From assembly GCA_900110395.1 (NCBI GenBank), contig FODP01000002.1, forward strand, positions 490,065-554,064: a stretch of 64,000 nt of DNA, given 5' to 3'. The DNA comes from Rhodospirillales bacterium URHD0017. GTDB taxonomy: Bacteria > Pseudomonadota > Alphaproteobacteria > Reyranellales > Reyranellaceae. This document shows, piece by piece, positions 17,892-27,197 of the stretch. The position numbers were made by a program, and so were the translations under genes. Every line of letters starts with the position of its first letter. Position 1 is the stretch's first letter. The notes under the pieces are model-generated. The model made no database searches. It saw nothing but the letters and a program-made list of their open reading frames with translations, and was not told where the DNA came from.

Positions 17892-19028
17892 CTATTTCAC
17901 CTCAACGATGTCGGCCACGCCGACTTTCTTGTCCAGCACCGTTTGCAGGACGACGAAGCGTCCCGCGGAATTGTGCTCGTCGAAGGTTACGGTTTTGCCC
18001 ATGACGTTGACGAAGGTCATCTTCTTGATGGCGTCCTTGATCTTCTCGCCGTCGGTGCACTTACAGTCGGTGATCGCCTGGGCGATGATGCGGATGGCGT
18101 CGTAGCCGCCCCAGGTCTGCAGGTAGGGCTCGGACTTATACTTGGCCCTGATCTTCTCGACGAACGCCTTGTTAGACGGCGAATCGATCGTGGCGTTGTA
18201 GGTCCAGGCGCTGATCGACTTGTCCATGCCGCCGGCCTCGATGATCGGCGTGTTGCGTCCACCCAGTTCGATACGGCCGGTATAGGGGATCTTCACGCCG
18301 AGCTGCATGGCCTGGCGCAGGAAGTTGATGGAATCGCCGCCGACCTGGAAGGTGGCGATGGCGTCGGGCCGGCGCTGCTGCAGGCGTGTCAGGATGCTGG
18401 TGAAGTCGGGCGCGTTCTGCGGATGGAAGTCGGTCGACACGACCTGCACGCCCGCCTTCTCGGCCACGGCCTTGAAGGCGTCGGCGCCGCCGCGGCCGAA
18501 GTCGGTGTCCTCGCCGACGATCGCCACGGTCTTCCACTGCTTCTTGTTGCCGAGATAGATGCCGAGCGCGTCCATCATCGCCGTATCCGACGGGCTGATG
18601 CGGAACGAGTACTCGTTGCGGCCCGGTCCGGCCAGTGCCGTGATCTGCGGGTTCGACGCGATGCCGGTGATCATCGGGATCTTGGCGTCGGCCACGATCT
18701 TCATGCTGGCGAGATGGGCCGAGCTGCAATGCGCGCCCTCGATCGCCACCACCTTGGCCTCGACCAGCTTGTTGGCGACGTTGACCGCCTCCGAGGGATT
18801 GCACTTGTTGTCGAGCACCATCAGCTCGAGCTTGCGGCCGCCCAGAAGGCCGCCGGCCGCGTTGATCTCCTCGACCGCGAGATTGACGCCCCACATCTCC
18901 CATTCCGACGCCACCGCGGCGACGCCGGTCTGCGGCGTCGACACGCCGATCACGATCGGCTGGGCTGCCGCCGAGCCGATGCCCCAAAGGCCGGCAGCGA
19001 GCGCCGCCGCTAGAATCCTCACCCTCAT
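17892..19028 (-). CDS. Liv-type ABC transporter substrate-binding protein (system 2)
   Basis: This 378-residue periplasmic protein has a Sec signal peptide (cleavage after GSAAAQ) and the type-1 binding fold seen in branched-chain amino acid and amide-type systems: [52 protein letters not shown]. Its ATG overlaps the iclR stop (ATGA), so it is transcribed with the regulator. It is the natural binding protein for the divergent livHMGF genes at 20.0-23.4 kb, which have none of their own. The ligand may be a hydantoin- or oxoproline-like compound, judged only from hyuA and hyuB downstream of those genes. Confidence 0.9.
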   Translation of the reverse strand: MRVRILAAALAAGLWGIGSAAAQPIVIGVSTPQTGVAAVASEWEMWGVNLAVEEINAAGGLLGGRKLELMVLDNKCNPSEAVNVANKLVEAKVVAIEGAHCSSAHLASMKIVADAKIPMITGIASNPQITALAGPGRNEYSFRISPSDTAMMDALGIYLGNKKQWKTVAIVGEDTDFGRGGADAFKAVAEKAGVQVVSTDFHPQNAPDFTSILTRLQQRRPDAIATFQVGGDSINFLRQAMQLGVKIPYTGRIELGGRNTPIIEAGGMDKSISAWTYNATIDSPSNKAFVEKIRAKYKSEPYLQTWGGYDAIRIIAQAITDCKCTDGEKIKDAIKKMTFVNVMGKTVTFDEHNSAGRFVVLQTVLDKKVGVADIVEVK

Positions 19029-19882
19029 CGCTTCCCTCCGTTACGCTCCCCGATTGCAGTCAAACGCATAGCAGACGCCGTGCCAAGCTCTCCCGCACCC
19101 AGCGAGCGCGACACGCGCAGCGCCGCCGCCGTCACCAGCGGGATGACGCCCTGCAGCGTCAGGTCACCGTACAGGTATTTGGGAAAAGCCGTGCTCAAGG
19201 CGGCGACGACATTGCCGCCGCGATCGGTGATCGGCGCGCCGACCGACAGCACGCCTGGAATGTTCTCTTCGACCACCGTGGCATAGCCCTGCCGCCGCAC
19301 CTTGGCGAGCGAGGCGAGCAGGGCCGCCGGGTCGGTCATCGTATGCGGCGTGACGGCCGGAAGCTTGCGATGGCCCAAGAGCTTGCGGGCATCGGTTTCG
19401 TCGAGCGCCGCCAGCAACACCTTGCCCGCCGCCGTGCTGTGCAGCGACATTTCGCTGCCGAGACTGACGCGAATCGCCACCGGCCCGTCGGCCTGCACCG
19501 CCAGCAGGTAGATGGCGCGGCCGCCGCGCAGCACCGCGACAAAGCCGTTGAGATGATGCTCGTGCGCGAGCTTGTCGAGCTCGCGCCGCGCTGTCGCGGC
19601 GTAATCGACGCCGCGCTCGCCGCTCGCGCCCAGGATCATCGAGCGATGGCCCAGCCGATAGCGCGATGTCTCGGTGTTCTTCTCGATGTAGCCGCGCATC
19701 GCCAGCGAGGTGATCAGCCGCTGCACGATGGTCGGGCTGAGCTCCAGCCGCCGCGCCAGCTCGCGCACGCCAATGTCGCCACTCTCAGCCTCGATCGCCT
19801 CGAGGATGTCGAGGCCGCGCTCGAGCGACTGTGAGCCCGAACGCGCCGGGCGCGGAGCGGACATCGTGCGGCGGGCACTCAT
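19025..19882 (-). CDS. IclR family transcriptional regulator
   Basis: This 285-residue regulator has an N-terminal winged helix-turn-helix (SLERGLDILEAIE, then VRELARRLELSPTIVQRLI) and a C-terminal effector-binding domain (about residues 95-270; LHSTAAGKVLLAAL, EENIPGVLSVGAPI). I chose the ATG at 19880-19882; others at 19862 and 19907 are possible. It is co-transcribed with the downstream binding-protein gene and divergent from livH, so it probably controls uptake and breakdown of the transported compound. Confidence 0.9.
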   Translation of the reverse strand: MSARRTMSAPRPARSGSQSLERGLDILEAIEAESGDIGVRELARRLELSPTIVQRLITSLAMRGYIEKNTETSRYRLGHRSMILGASGERGVDYAATARRELDKLAHEHHLNGFVAVLRGGRAIYLLAVQADGPVAIRVSLGSEMSLHSTAAGKVLLAALDETDARKLLGHRKLPAVTPHTMTDPAALLASLAKVRRQGYATVVEENIPGVLSVGAPITDRGGNVVAALSTAFPKYLYGDLTLQGVIPLVTAAALRVSRSLGAGELGTASAMRLTAIGERNGGKR

Positions 19883-19911
19883 CTGTTGTTGTTCCAGATA
19901 TCGGTACATCG

Positions 19912-19934
19912 TTGCGATAGTTGCACGTTCGCAA
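19912..19934. promoter_or_regulatory. Candidate operator in the iclR-livH divergent region
   Basis: TTGCGA at 19912-19917 and its reverse complement TCGCAA at 19929-19934 flank an 11-base spacer. The pair lies just upstream of iclR in the 135-base divergent promoter region. IclR proteins bind palindromic sites as dimers, so this is a reasonable candidate, but short palindromes arise by chance. Confidence 0.25.
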
Positions 19935-20017
19935 GAATCTTGATTATCTGTCAACGCACATCGGCCACGGTTTGCCTCCGCGTTGGCTGGTCCGGGATTT
20001 GCAACGCCGCGAGCATC

Positions 20018-20905
20018 ATGACCGTCGACGCCGTCTATCTTCTGCAGCTCACGTTGAATGGCATCACGCTCGGACTGATCTACGCGCTGATCGCCGTCGG
20101 CCTGTCGCTGATCTTCGGCGTGATGGAGATCATCAACTTCGCCCATGGCGAGCTGCTGATGCTGGGCGCCTTCGCCATGACCTTCGCGCTGCCGGTGATG
20201 GGCCTGCTCTACTGGCCCTCGCTCGCGGTGGCGATCCTGGCGATCATGCTGGTCGGCCTGGTGATCTACGAGGTGCTGCTGGCGCGGCTCAGGCCCGACG
20301 AATTCGAGCGCAGCATCCTGATCACCCTCGGGTTGTCGATCATCATCATCCACGTGATGCAGTATTTCTTCACGGCAACGCCGCGCCTGGTCGACACCCA
20401 GTATGGCTTCGAAGGCGTGTCGATCGGCTCGATCCGCATCACCTGGACGCGCATCATCGGCGCGGCCGCGGCGGCGGCCGCCTTCGGCGGCCTCTACCTC
20501 GTGCTGCGCCACACCCAGTTCGGCCGCGCCATGCGCGCCATCGCCCAGAACCGCGAGGCGGCGCTGATGGTCGGCATCCGGCCGCGCGTCGTGGCGCGCA
20601 ACGCCGTGGTGCTGGCGGCGGGCCTGTGCGGGCTCGCGGGGGCGGCGATCTCGCCCATCCAGCTCGTCACGCCCTACATGGGCCAGTTCCTGATCTTCAA
20701 GGCCTTCGCCCTGGTGATCATCGGCGGGCTGGGCAACATTCCGGGCGCCATCGTGGCGGCGATCGCGCTTGGCCTGATCGAAAGCTGGATCGGCGGCTTC
20801 TACGAGATCATCTGGCAGGAGGCCGCCGTCTTCGTGATCATGATCGCGGTCCTGTTCGTGCGGCCCGACGGGCTGTTCAAGCGCGGAGGCATGCGGGTCG
20901 GATGA
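20018..20905 (+). CDS. livH: Liv-type ABC transporter permease LivH (system 2)
   Basis: This 295-residue inner-membrane permease has the LivH N-terminus (LNGITLGLIYALIAVGLSLI) followed by GVMEIINFAHGELLMLGAF. IRPRVVARNAVVLAAGLCGLAGA and ALVIIGGLGNIPGAI are further family segments. The ATG at 20018 is preferred over an in-frame extension to 19886 that would overlap iclR. Its stop overlaps the livM start (ATGA). Confidence 0.93.
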   Translation: MTVDAVYLLQLTLNGITLGLIYALIAVGLSLIFGVMEIINFAHGELLMLGAFAMTFALPVMGLLYWPSLAVAILAIMLVGLVIYEVLLARLRPDEFERSILITLGLSIIIIHVMQYFFTATPRLVDTQYGFEGVSIGSIRITWTRIIGAAAAAAAFGGLYLVLRHTQFGRAMRAIAQNREAALMVGIRPRVVARNAVVLAAGLCGLAGAAISPIQLVTPYMGQFLIFKAFALVIIGGLGNIPGAIVAAIALGLIESWIGGFYEIIWQEAAVFVIMIAVLFVRPDGLFKRGGMRVG

Positions 20906-21843
20906 AGGCCGCCGTCGCCCTTCTTGCCGCACTCGCTTTCGCGGCGCTGCCGCTGATGACGTCGTCGAACTACATCATCGGCGTCGGCATCTCGGCGCTG
21001 ATCTTCACCGTCGCGGCGGCGGCGCTGAACCTGATCTACGGCTTCACCGGCCTCCTGTCCTTTGCCCAGCTCGGTTTCTGGGGCATCGGCGGTTATGTGA
21101 CGGCGCTCACCGTCGTCACCTTCGGCGGCAATTTCTGGTGGGGCGTGCTGTGGGCCGCACTGATCAACGCCGTCGTGGCGCTGGCGATCGGTTATCCGAC
21201 CCTGCGCACCAACCGCCACGCCTTCGTGATCATGACCTTGACCTTCGCGCTCCTGGTCACGCTGATCGCGCGCGACTGGGTCGATCTCACGCGCGGCCCG
21301 CTCGGCATCCCGAACCTGCCCAGGCCCTCGGCCTTCGGCTACCACTTCGCCACGACCGGCCAGTACTACTGGGTCGCCTGGGCCTTCTCGGTGGCGATGC
21401 TCGCCTTCCTCTATGCGCTCTGCAGCTCGCGCATCGGCCGCACCCTGGTCGCCATCAAGCAGAACGAGCCGCTGGTACGCGCCCAGGGCATCGCGCCCAT
21501 GCCCTACAAGCTCTCGGCCTTCGCCATCAGTGCCGCCGTCACCGGCGCGGCGGGCGGCGTCTTCACGTTTCACCTCGGCATCATCGACCCGCTGTTCCTC
21601 GACTTCTATTACATGCAGACCTTCCTGATCATCGTGATCATCGGCGGCGCGGGCAGCTTCTGGGGCGTGATCGCCGCCGGCATCGCGCTCTCGGCCCTGC
21701 CCGAGGCGCTGCGCTTCTCGGCCGACTTCCGCATGATCATCTACGGCGTGATCCTAGTGGTCGCCATGTTCGTCATGCCGACGGGCGTGGCAGGCTGGTT
21801 GCGCGAGCGCCAGCTTGCCCGCATGCGCGAGCAGCTGCGATGA
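20902..21843 (+). CDS. livM: Liv-type ABC transporter permease LivM (system 2)
   Basis: This 313-residue inner-membrane permease carries the LivM core (ALNLIYGFTGLLSFAQLGFWG, TLRTNRHAFVIMTLTFALL, AIKQNEPLVRAQGIAP). In contrast to system 1 it is a stand-alone protein, not fused to an ATPase. ATGA overlaps on both sides tie it to livH and livG. Confidence 0.93.
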   Translation: MKAAVALLAALAFAALPLMTSSNYIIGVGISALIFTVAAAALNLIYGFTGLLSFAQLGFWGIGGYVTALTVVTFGGNFWWGVLWAALINAVVALAIGYPTLRTNRHAFVIMTLTFALLVTLIARDWVDLTRGPLGIPNLPRPSAFGYHFATTGQYYWVAWAFSVAMLAFLYALCSSRIGRTLVAIKQNEPLVRAQGIAPMPYKLSAFAISAAVTGAAGGVFTFHLGIIDPLFLDFYYMQTFLIIVIIGGAGSFWGVIAAGIALSALPEALRFSADFRMIIYGVILVVAMFVMPTGVAGWLRERQLARMREQLR

Positions 21844-22637
21844 CCGCCATCCTGCACGTCACCGAGCTCCGCAAGTCGTATGCCGGCGTGCATGCGCTGG
21901 ACGACGTCTCGCTCGCCATCGAGGCCGGCAGCATCACCGGCCTGATCGGGCCCAACGGCTCGGGCAAGAGCACGGCGATCGACTGCATCTCGGGCTTCCA
22001 GAAGCTCGACAGCGGCAAGGTCGTGCTGGCCGGCAACGACATCACCGGCCAGCCCGCCCATCACATCGCCCGCGCCGGCCTGATGCGCACCTTCCAGACG
22101 GTGCGCATCTACGAGCGACTCTGCCTGCGCGACAATCTCGCCATCGCCGCCCAGCAATTCGATCCGGCAACCTGGGTCGACGAGTTCCTGCGCACCCGGC
22201 GCTATCGCCAGGCCGTCGACAAGGCCGAGGTGCGGGCGCGCGAGCTGGTCGAGCTGATCGGACTGAAGCGTTACTGGGAGATCGAGACCGGCATCCTGTC
22301 GTACGGCCAGAAGAAGCTGGTGGCGCTCGCCGCCGCGCTGATGCCGCATCCCAAGATCGTCGTGCTCGACGAGCCGGTGGCCGGCGTCAACCCGACGCGC
22401 ATCCGCGAGATCGAGGTCGCGTTGGCCGAGCTCAACCGCGCCGGCGAGACCTTCCTGATCGTCGAGCACAATGTCGAGTTCATCACCAACCTCTGCCATC
22501 GGGTGATCGTCCTCGACCAGGGCAAGAAGCTCGCCGAGGGCACGGCCAAGGAGATCCACAGCGATCCGCGCGTACTCGAGGCCTATCTCGGCATGACGCC
22601 GGAGATGGCCGAGGCCGAGATGCGGGGTGCCGCATGA
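21840..22637 (+). CDS. livG: Liv-type ABC transporter ATP-binding protein LivG (system 2)
   Basis: This 265-residue cytoplasmic ATPase has Walker A GPNGSGKST, an LSYGQKK signature and Walker B IVVLDEPVAGVNP followed by VEHN. It overlaps livM and livF by 4 bases on each side. It energises the LivHM channel together with LivF. Confidence 0.94.
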   Translation: MTAILHVTELRKSYAGVHALDDVSLAIEAGSITGLIGPNGSGKSTAIDCISGFQKLDSGKVVLAGNDITGQPAHHIARAGLMRTFQTVRIYERLCLRDNLAIAAQQFDPATWVDEFLRTRRYRQAVDKAEVRARELVELIGLKRYWEIETGILSYGQKKLVALAAALMPHPKIVVLDEPVAGVNPTRIREIEVALAELNRAGETFLIVEHNVEFITNLCHRVIVLDQGKKLAEGTAKEIHSDPRVLEAYLGMTPEMAEAEMRGAA

Positions 22638-23368
22638 CCAACCCGGCGCTCGAACTGGTCTCGGTGACGGCGGGCTATGGCGACGTGCCGATCGTGCGCG
22701 AGTTCTCGGCCCGCCTGCAGGCCGGCAGCATCACGACGCTGATCGGCGGCAACGGCGCCGGCAAGTCGACGCTGTTGCGCGCCATCTACGGCACGAACCG
22801 CCTGTTCAGCGGCCAGATCGTGTTCAAGGGCGAGACCATCGAGCGCCTGCCGCCGTGGGAGCGGCTCAAGCGCGGCGTCGGCTTCGTGCCGCAGGGCCGT
22901 TGCAATTTCCCGGCGATGTCGGTGGCCGAGAACCTCAAGATGGGCTGCTACACCCTGCCCAAGGCGGTGCACGACTCCGCCATCGACCGCGTCGCGGGCT
23001 CGTTCCCCATGCTGCGGCAGAAATGGCGCACCGATGCCGGCAACCTGTCGGGCGGCGAGCAGCAGATCCTGGAAATGGCCATGGTGCTGCTGGTCGAGCC
23101 GACGCTCCTGCTGCTCGACGAGCCCTCGCTCGGTCTCTCGCCCAAGATGCAAGGCGACGTCTTCGCCACCGTGCAACGCATCGCCGGCAGCGGCGTCACC
23201 GTCCTGGTGGTCGAGCAGAACGTGCGCGGCGCCCTTTTGATCTCCGACCGCGCCCTGGTGATGGAGCAGGGTCGGCTCTTCATGGAAGGCCCGGCAGAAG
23301 AGGTGCGCACCGATCCGCGCATCAAGCAGGCCTATCTCGGCGGCAACATTCATCAGACAGCGGCATAG
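22634..23368 (+). CDS. livF: Liv-type ABC transporter ATP-binding protein LivF (system 2)
   Basis: This 244-residue cytoplasmic ATPase has Walker A GGNGAGKST, signature LSGGEQQ and Walker B LLLLDEPSLGLSP, with a VPQGRCNFPAM segment typical of LivF. Its ATG overlaps the livG stop and its own stop is 3 bases before hyuA, so transport and hydrolysis are probably co-transcribed. Confidence 0.94.
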   Translation: MTNPALELVSVTAGYGDVPIVREFSARLQAGSITTLIGGNGAGKSTLLRAIYGTNRLFSGQIVFKGETIERLPPWERLKRGVGFVPQGRCNFPAMSVAENLKMGCYTLPKAVHDSAIDRVAGSFPMLRQKWRTDAGNLSGGEQQILEMAMVLLVEPTLLLLDEPSLGLSPKMQGDVFATVQRIAGSGVTVLVVEQNVRGALLISDRALVMEQGRLFMEGPAEEVRTDPRIKQAYLGGNIHQTAA

Positions 23369-23371
23369 GTC

Positions 23372-25450
23372 ATGGAAAAAGCAAGATTGGCAGTCGACAT
23401 CGGCGGGACCTTTACGGACCTCGCCTTGGAGCGGGACGGCAAACGCGAAAGCGTAAAAGTGCTGACCACACCGCGCGCGCCCGAGGAAGGCGTGCTGAGC
23501 GGCGTCGAGCAGATCCTGACGCTTGCCGGGCTGAAGCCTGAGGACCTCAGCCTGATCATCCACGGCACGACTTTGGCGACCAACGCCATCATCGAGCGCA
23601 AGGGCGCCAGGACGGCGCTGATCGTCACCGAGGGTTTCCGCGATTCCATCGAGATCGCCTTCGAGCATCGCTTCGAGCAGTACGACATCTTCATGCAGAA
23701 GCCCCCGCCGCTGGTGCCGCGCGAGCTGCGCTTCGGCGTGCCGGAACGCATGGACGGCCGCGGCAACGTGCTGATCCCGCTCGACGAGGCTGCGGTGCGC
23801 GCGCTTGCCCCCAGGCTCACGGCTGAGCGCATCGAGGCGATCGCCATCGGCTACATGCACGCCTATCTCGACGGCAAGCACGAGCGGCGCACGCGCGATA
23901 TCCTGGCCGAGCTGCTGCCCGGCGTGTCGATCACGCTCTCCAGCGAAGTCTCGCCCGAGATCCGCGAGTACGAGCGCTGGTCGACCGCGGTCGCCAATGC
24001 CTACGTCCAGCCGGTGATGGACCGTTATCTCGGCCGCCTCGACGAGGCGCTGCGCAAGAAGGGCGTGAGCTGTCCCCTCTTCCTGATCACCTCGGGCGGT
24101 GGCCTCGCCGCCCTCGAGACGGCGCGCAAGTTCCCGATTCGCCTGGTCGAATCGGGCCCGGCCGGCGGCGCCATCCTGGCCGCGGCGCTGGCGCGCCAGT
24201 GTGGTCTCGACAAGGTCCTGTCGTTCGACATGGGCGGCACCACCGCCAAGATCTGCCTGATCGATCACGGCGAGCCGCAGCATTCGCGCTCGTTCGAGGT
24301 GGCGCGGCAGTACCGCTTCCTCAAGGGCAGCGGCCTGCCGCTGCGCATCCCGGTGATCGAGATGGTCGAGATCGGTGCCGGCGGCGGCTCGATCGCCTCG
24401 GTCGATTCGCTGAGCCGCGTCAATGTCGGCCCGGAAAGCGCGGGCGCCGAGCCCGGTCCCGCGAGCTACGGCCGCGGCGGCGCCGAGCCCACCGTGACCG
24501 ACGCCGACGTGGTGCTGGGCCGCATCGATCCCGGCTACTTCGCCGGCGGCTCGATCAAGCTCTCGCTCGACAAGGCGGGAACTGCCGTCGACAAGTCGGT
24601 GGGGACGCCGCTTGGCCTCAAGCGCATCGACGCAGCCTTTGGCGTCAGCGAGATCGTCGAGGAGAACATGGCCAATGCGGCCCGCGTCCATGCCGTCGAG
24701 CGCGGCAAGGAACTGCAGGACCGCACCATGATCGCCTTCGGCGGCGCCGCGCCCATCCACGCCGCGCGACTGGCCGAGAAGCTCGGCATCCGCCGCGTCA
24801 TGGTGCCGAGCGGCGCCGGCGTCGGTTCGGCCGTCGGCTTCCTGATGGCGCCGGTCGCCTATGAGGTCGTGCGCAGCCGCTACGTCCAGCTCGACCAGAA
24901 CTTCGACCCGGCCTACGTCGACAAGCTGTTCGCCGAGATGCGCGCCGAGGCCGAGGCCGTCGTCAAGGCGGGCGCGCCGGCCGCGAAGCTGCTCGAGACC
25001 CGCACGGCCGACATGCGCTATCGCGGCCAGGGCCACGAGATCACCGTCAGCCTGCCGCCCGGTAAATTCGACGCTGCCTCGCGCGAGAAGCTGATAAAAC
25101 TCTACGAAGAGGGCTACGCCGCGACCTTCGGCCGGACGATCCCGGGCCTCGACGTCGAGATCATGAACTGGACCTTGCGCCTCGCCGCCGAGCAGCCGGA
25201 GCAGCCCAAGGCGCCGCCGCAGCCGGCCGACAAGCCGGCCGCGGCGCGCTCCAGCCGCGCCGTCTACGACCCGGCCGACCAGGACATGAAGAACGTCCAG
25301 GTCTATCACCGCGCCGATCTGTCGATCGGCAGCCTCGTGCCCGGCCCGGCCGTCATCGCCGAGGACGAGACGACCACCATTGTCCCTAAAAGCTTCGCCG
25401 CGAGGATCAATCCGATCGGCGCCATCCTGATGGAGAAGGTGCAGCCATGA
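23372..25450 (+). CDS. hyuA: Hydantoinase/oxoprolinase family protein, subunit A
   Basis: This 692-residue protein belongs to the HyuA/OplA family. Members hydrolyse hydantoins, N-methylhydantoin or 5-oxoproline with ATP; relatives include acetone and acetophenone carboxylase subunits. The N-terminal ATP-binding motif is DIGGTFTDLAL (residues 9-19). HGTTLATNAIIERKGA, SFDMGGTTAKICLI and GAGGGSIA are conserved. It overlaps hyuB by 4 bases. The exact cyclic substrate cannot be read off; linkage to a Liv-type importer favours an amino-acid-like lactam or imide. Confidence 0.92.
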   Translation: MEKARLAVDIGGTFTDLALERDGKRESVKVLTTPRAPEEGVLSGVEQILTLAGLKPEDLSLIIHGTTLATNAIIERKGARTALIVTEGFRDSIEIAFEHRFEQYDIFMQKPPPLVPRELRFGVPERMDGRGNVLIPLDEAAVRALAPRLTAERIEAIAIGYMHAYLDGKHERRTRDILAELLPGVSITLSSEVSPEIREYERWSTAVANAYVQPVMDRYLGRLDEALRKKGVSCPLFLITSGGGLAALETARKFPIRLVESGPAGGAILAAALARQCGLDKVLSFDMGGTTAKICLIDHGEPQHSRSFEVARQYRFLKGSGLPLRIPVIEMVEIGAGGGSIASVDSLSRVNVGPESAGAEPGPASYGRGGAEPTVTDADVVLGRIDPGYFAGGSIKLSLDKAGTAVDKSVGTPLGLKRIDAAFGVSEIVEENMANAARVHAVERGKELQDRTMIAFGGAAPIHAARLAEKLGIRRVMVPSGAGVGSAVGFLMAPVAYEVVRSRYVQLDQNFDPAYVDKLFAEMRAEAEAVVKAGAPAAKLLETRTADMRYRGQGHEITVSLPPGKFDAASREKLIKLYEEGYAATFGRTIPGLDVEIMNWTLRLAAEQPEQPKAPPQPADKPAAARSSRAVYDPADQDMKNVQVYHRADLSIGSLVPGPAVIAEDETTTIVPKSFAARINPIGAILMEKVQP

Positions 25451-27183
25451 GCTTCAACGATCCTCTTTCACCGATTCGCCTTCAATTGATGTGGGACCGG
25501 CTCATTGCGGTCGTCGAGGAGCAGGCGCTGGCACTGATCCGCACCGGCTTCTCGACGTCGACGCGCGAAGCCGGCGACCTCTCCGCCGGCGTGTTCGACC
25601 TCAGGGGCGACATGCTGGCCCAGGCGGTGACCGGCACCCCCGGCCACATCAACTCGATGGCCCGCGCCGTGCGCCACTTCCTCGCCAAGTTCCCGGCCCA
25701 CACCATGAAGGAAGGCGACATCTTCCTGACCAACGATCCGTGGAAGGGCACCGGCCATCTGCACGACTTCACCTTCGTCACGCCGACCTTCCGGCGCGGC
25801 AAGATGGTGGCGATGTTCGCCTCGACCTGCCACGTGGTGGATATCGGCGGCCGCGGCATGACCACCGATGCCCGCCAGGTCTACGAGGAAGGCCTCTACA
25901 TCCCGCTGATGCGTTTCGCCCGCGAGGGCAAGGTCGACGAGACCCTGGTCGAGATCGTCGGCGCCAACGTGCGCGAGCCGATCCAGGTGGTGGGCGACCT
26001 CTACTCGCTGGCGACCTGCAACGAGATCGGCTGCCGGCGCCTGATCGAGATGATGGACGAGTTCGCCATCGACGATCTCGACCGGCTGGGCGCGCACGTC
26101 CTGGAGAAGTCGAAGCAGGCCTCGCTGGAGGCGATCCGCCGGATCAAGCCCGGCACATACAATTACACCATGCGCGTGGACGGCGCCGACAAGCCGGTCG
26201 ACCTTGTCGCCACCATGACGATCGGCGAGACCGGCATCGACGTCGACTTCACCGGCACCTCGGGCGTGTCGGCCTTCGGCATCAACGTGCCGGTCTGCTA
26301 CACCGAGGCCTATGCCTCGTTCGGCGTGAAGTGCATCGTGGCGCCCAAGGTGCCCAACAACGAGGGCTCGCTGTCGGTGATCCGCGTCACCGCGCCGCCG
26401 AACTCGATCCTCAATGCCCTGAAGCCCGCGCCCGTGGCGGCGCGCCACGTCACCGGCCAGATGCTGCCCGACGTGATGTTCGGCTGCCTGCACCAGGCGC
26501 TGGGCGGCAACGTGCCGGCCGAGGGCACGTCGTGCCTGTGGAACCTGTTTGCGCTGGGCGGTCCGGGCTCGACCGGCGGCGATCCGTCCGAGACCGTCCA
26601 TGCCAAACCGTTCAGCGTCATGAGCTTCCACGCCGGCGGCACCGGCGCGCGGCCCGGCGCCGACGGGCTCTCGGCCACGGCCTTCCCCAGCGGCGTGAAG
26701 AACGTGCCGATCGAGGTCAACGAGGCGGTGTCGCCGATCATCGTGTGGCGCAAGGAATACCGCCAGGACTCCGGCGGCGCCGGCGAGTTCCGCGGCGGGC
26801 TGGGCCAGATCATGGAGGTCGGCACGCTCGACAAGGCGCCGTTTGCGCTCAGCGCCTACTACGACCGCATCGACCATCCGGCGCGCGGCCGCGAAGGCGG
26901 CCTCAATGGCATCGCCGGCTCGCTGACGCTGTCCTCGGGCAAGGTGCTGCGCGGCAAGGGCCTGCAGGAGGTGCCGTCAAAGGACCGCGTCATCATCGCC
27001 ATGCCGGGCGGCGGCGGGCTCGGCAATCCGCGCAAGCGCCCGGCGGCTGTGGTCGCCCAGGACGTGCGCCAGGGCTTCATCTCGGCCGAGGCGGCGCGCC
27101 GCGACTATGGCGTCGCCGTCAATGACGACGGCACGGTCGACGAGGCCGGGACCGCGAAGCTGCGCGCCGTCGCGGCCGAGTAA
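25447..27183 (+). CDS. hyuB: Hydantoinase/oxoprolinase family protein, subunit B
   Basis: This 578-residue HyuB-family subunit partners HyuA. Typical features are the N-terminal LQLMWDRLIAVVEEQA, STREAGDLSAGVFD, the GTPGHINSM segment, FLTNDPWKGTGHLHD and a C-terminal MPGGGGLGNPRKR. It overlaps hyuA and is followed 14 bases later by an LLM gene on the same strand, which may be part of the transcript. Confidence 0.92.
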   Translation: MSFNDPLSPIRLQLMWDRLIAVVEEQALALIRTGFSTSTREAGDLSAGVFDLRGDMLAQAVTGTPGHINSMARAVRHFLAKFPAHTMKEGDIFLTNDPWKGTGHLHDFTFVTPTFRRGKMVAMFASTCHVVDIGGRGMTTDARQVYEEGLYIPLMRFAREGKVDETLVEIVGANVREPIQVVGDLYSLATCNEIGCRRLIEMMDEFAIDDLDRLGAHVLEKSKQASLEAIRRIKPGTYNYTMRVDGADKPVDLVATMTIGETGIDVDFTGTSGVSAFGINVPVCYTEAYASFGVKCIVAPKVPNNEGSLSVIRVTAPPNSILNALKPAPVAARHVTGQMLPDVMFGCLHQALGGNVPAEGTSCLWNLFALGGPGSTGGDPSETVHAKPFSVMSFHAGGTGARPGADGLSATAFPSGVKNVPIEVNEAVSPIIVWRKEYRQDSGGAGEFRGGLGQIMEVGTLDKAPFALSAYYDRIDHPARGREGGLNGIAGSLTLSSGKVLRGKGLQEVPSKDRVIIAMPGGGGLGNPRKRPAAVVAQDVRQGFISAEAARRDYGVAVNDDGTVDEAGTAKLRAVAAE

Positions 27184-27197
27184 GGGAGAGAGACGAC

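Noticed and set aside
19883..20932. Upstream extension that would make the IclR protein 635 residues
   Set aside because: The extension is antisense to livH and has no domain; the IclR DNA-binding domain begins right after the ATG at 19882.
22583..25309. 908-residue open frame on the minus strand opposite livF and hyuA
   Set aside because: It is a shadow of strongly conserved plus-strand genes; its composition is low-complexity and no domain is recognisable.
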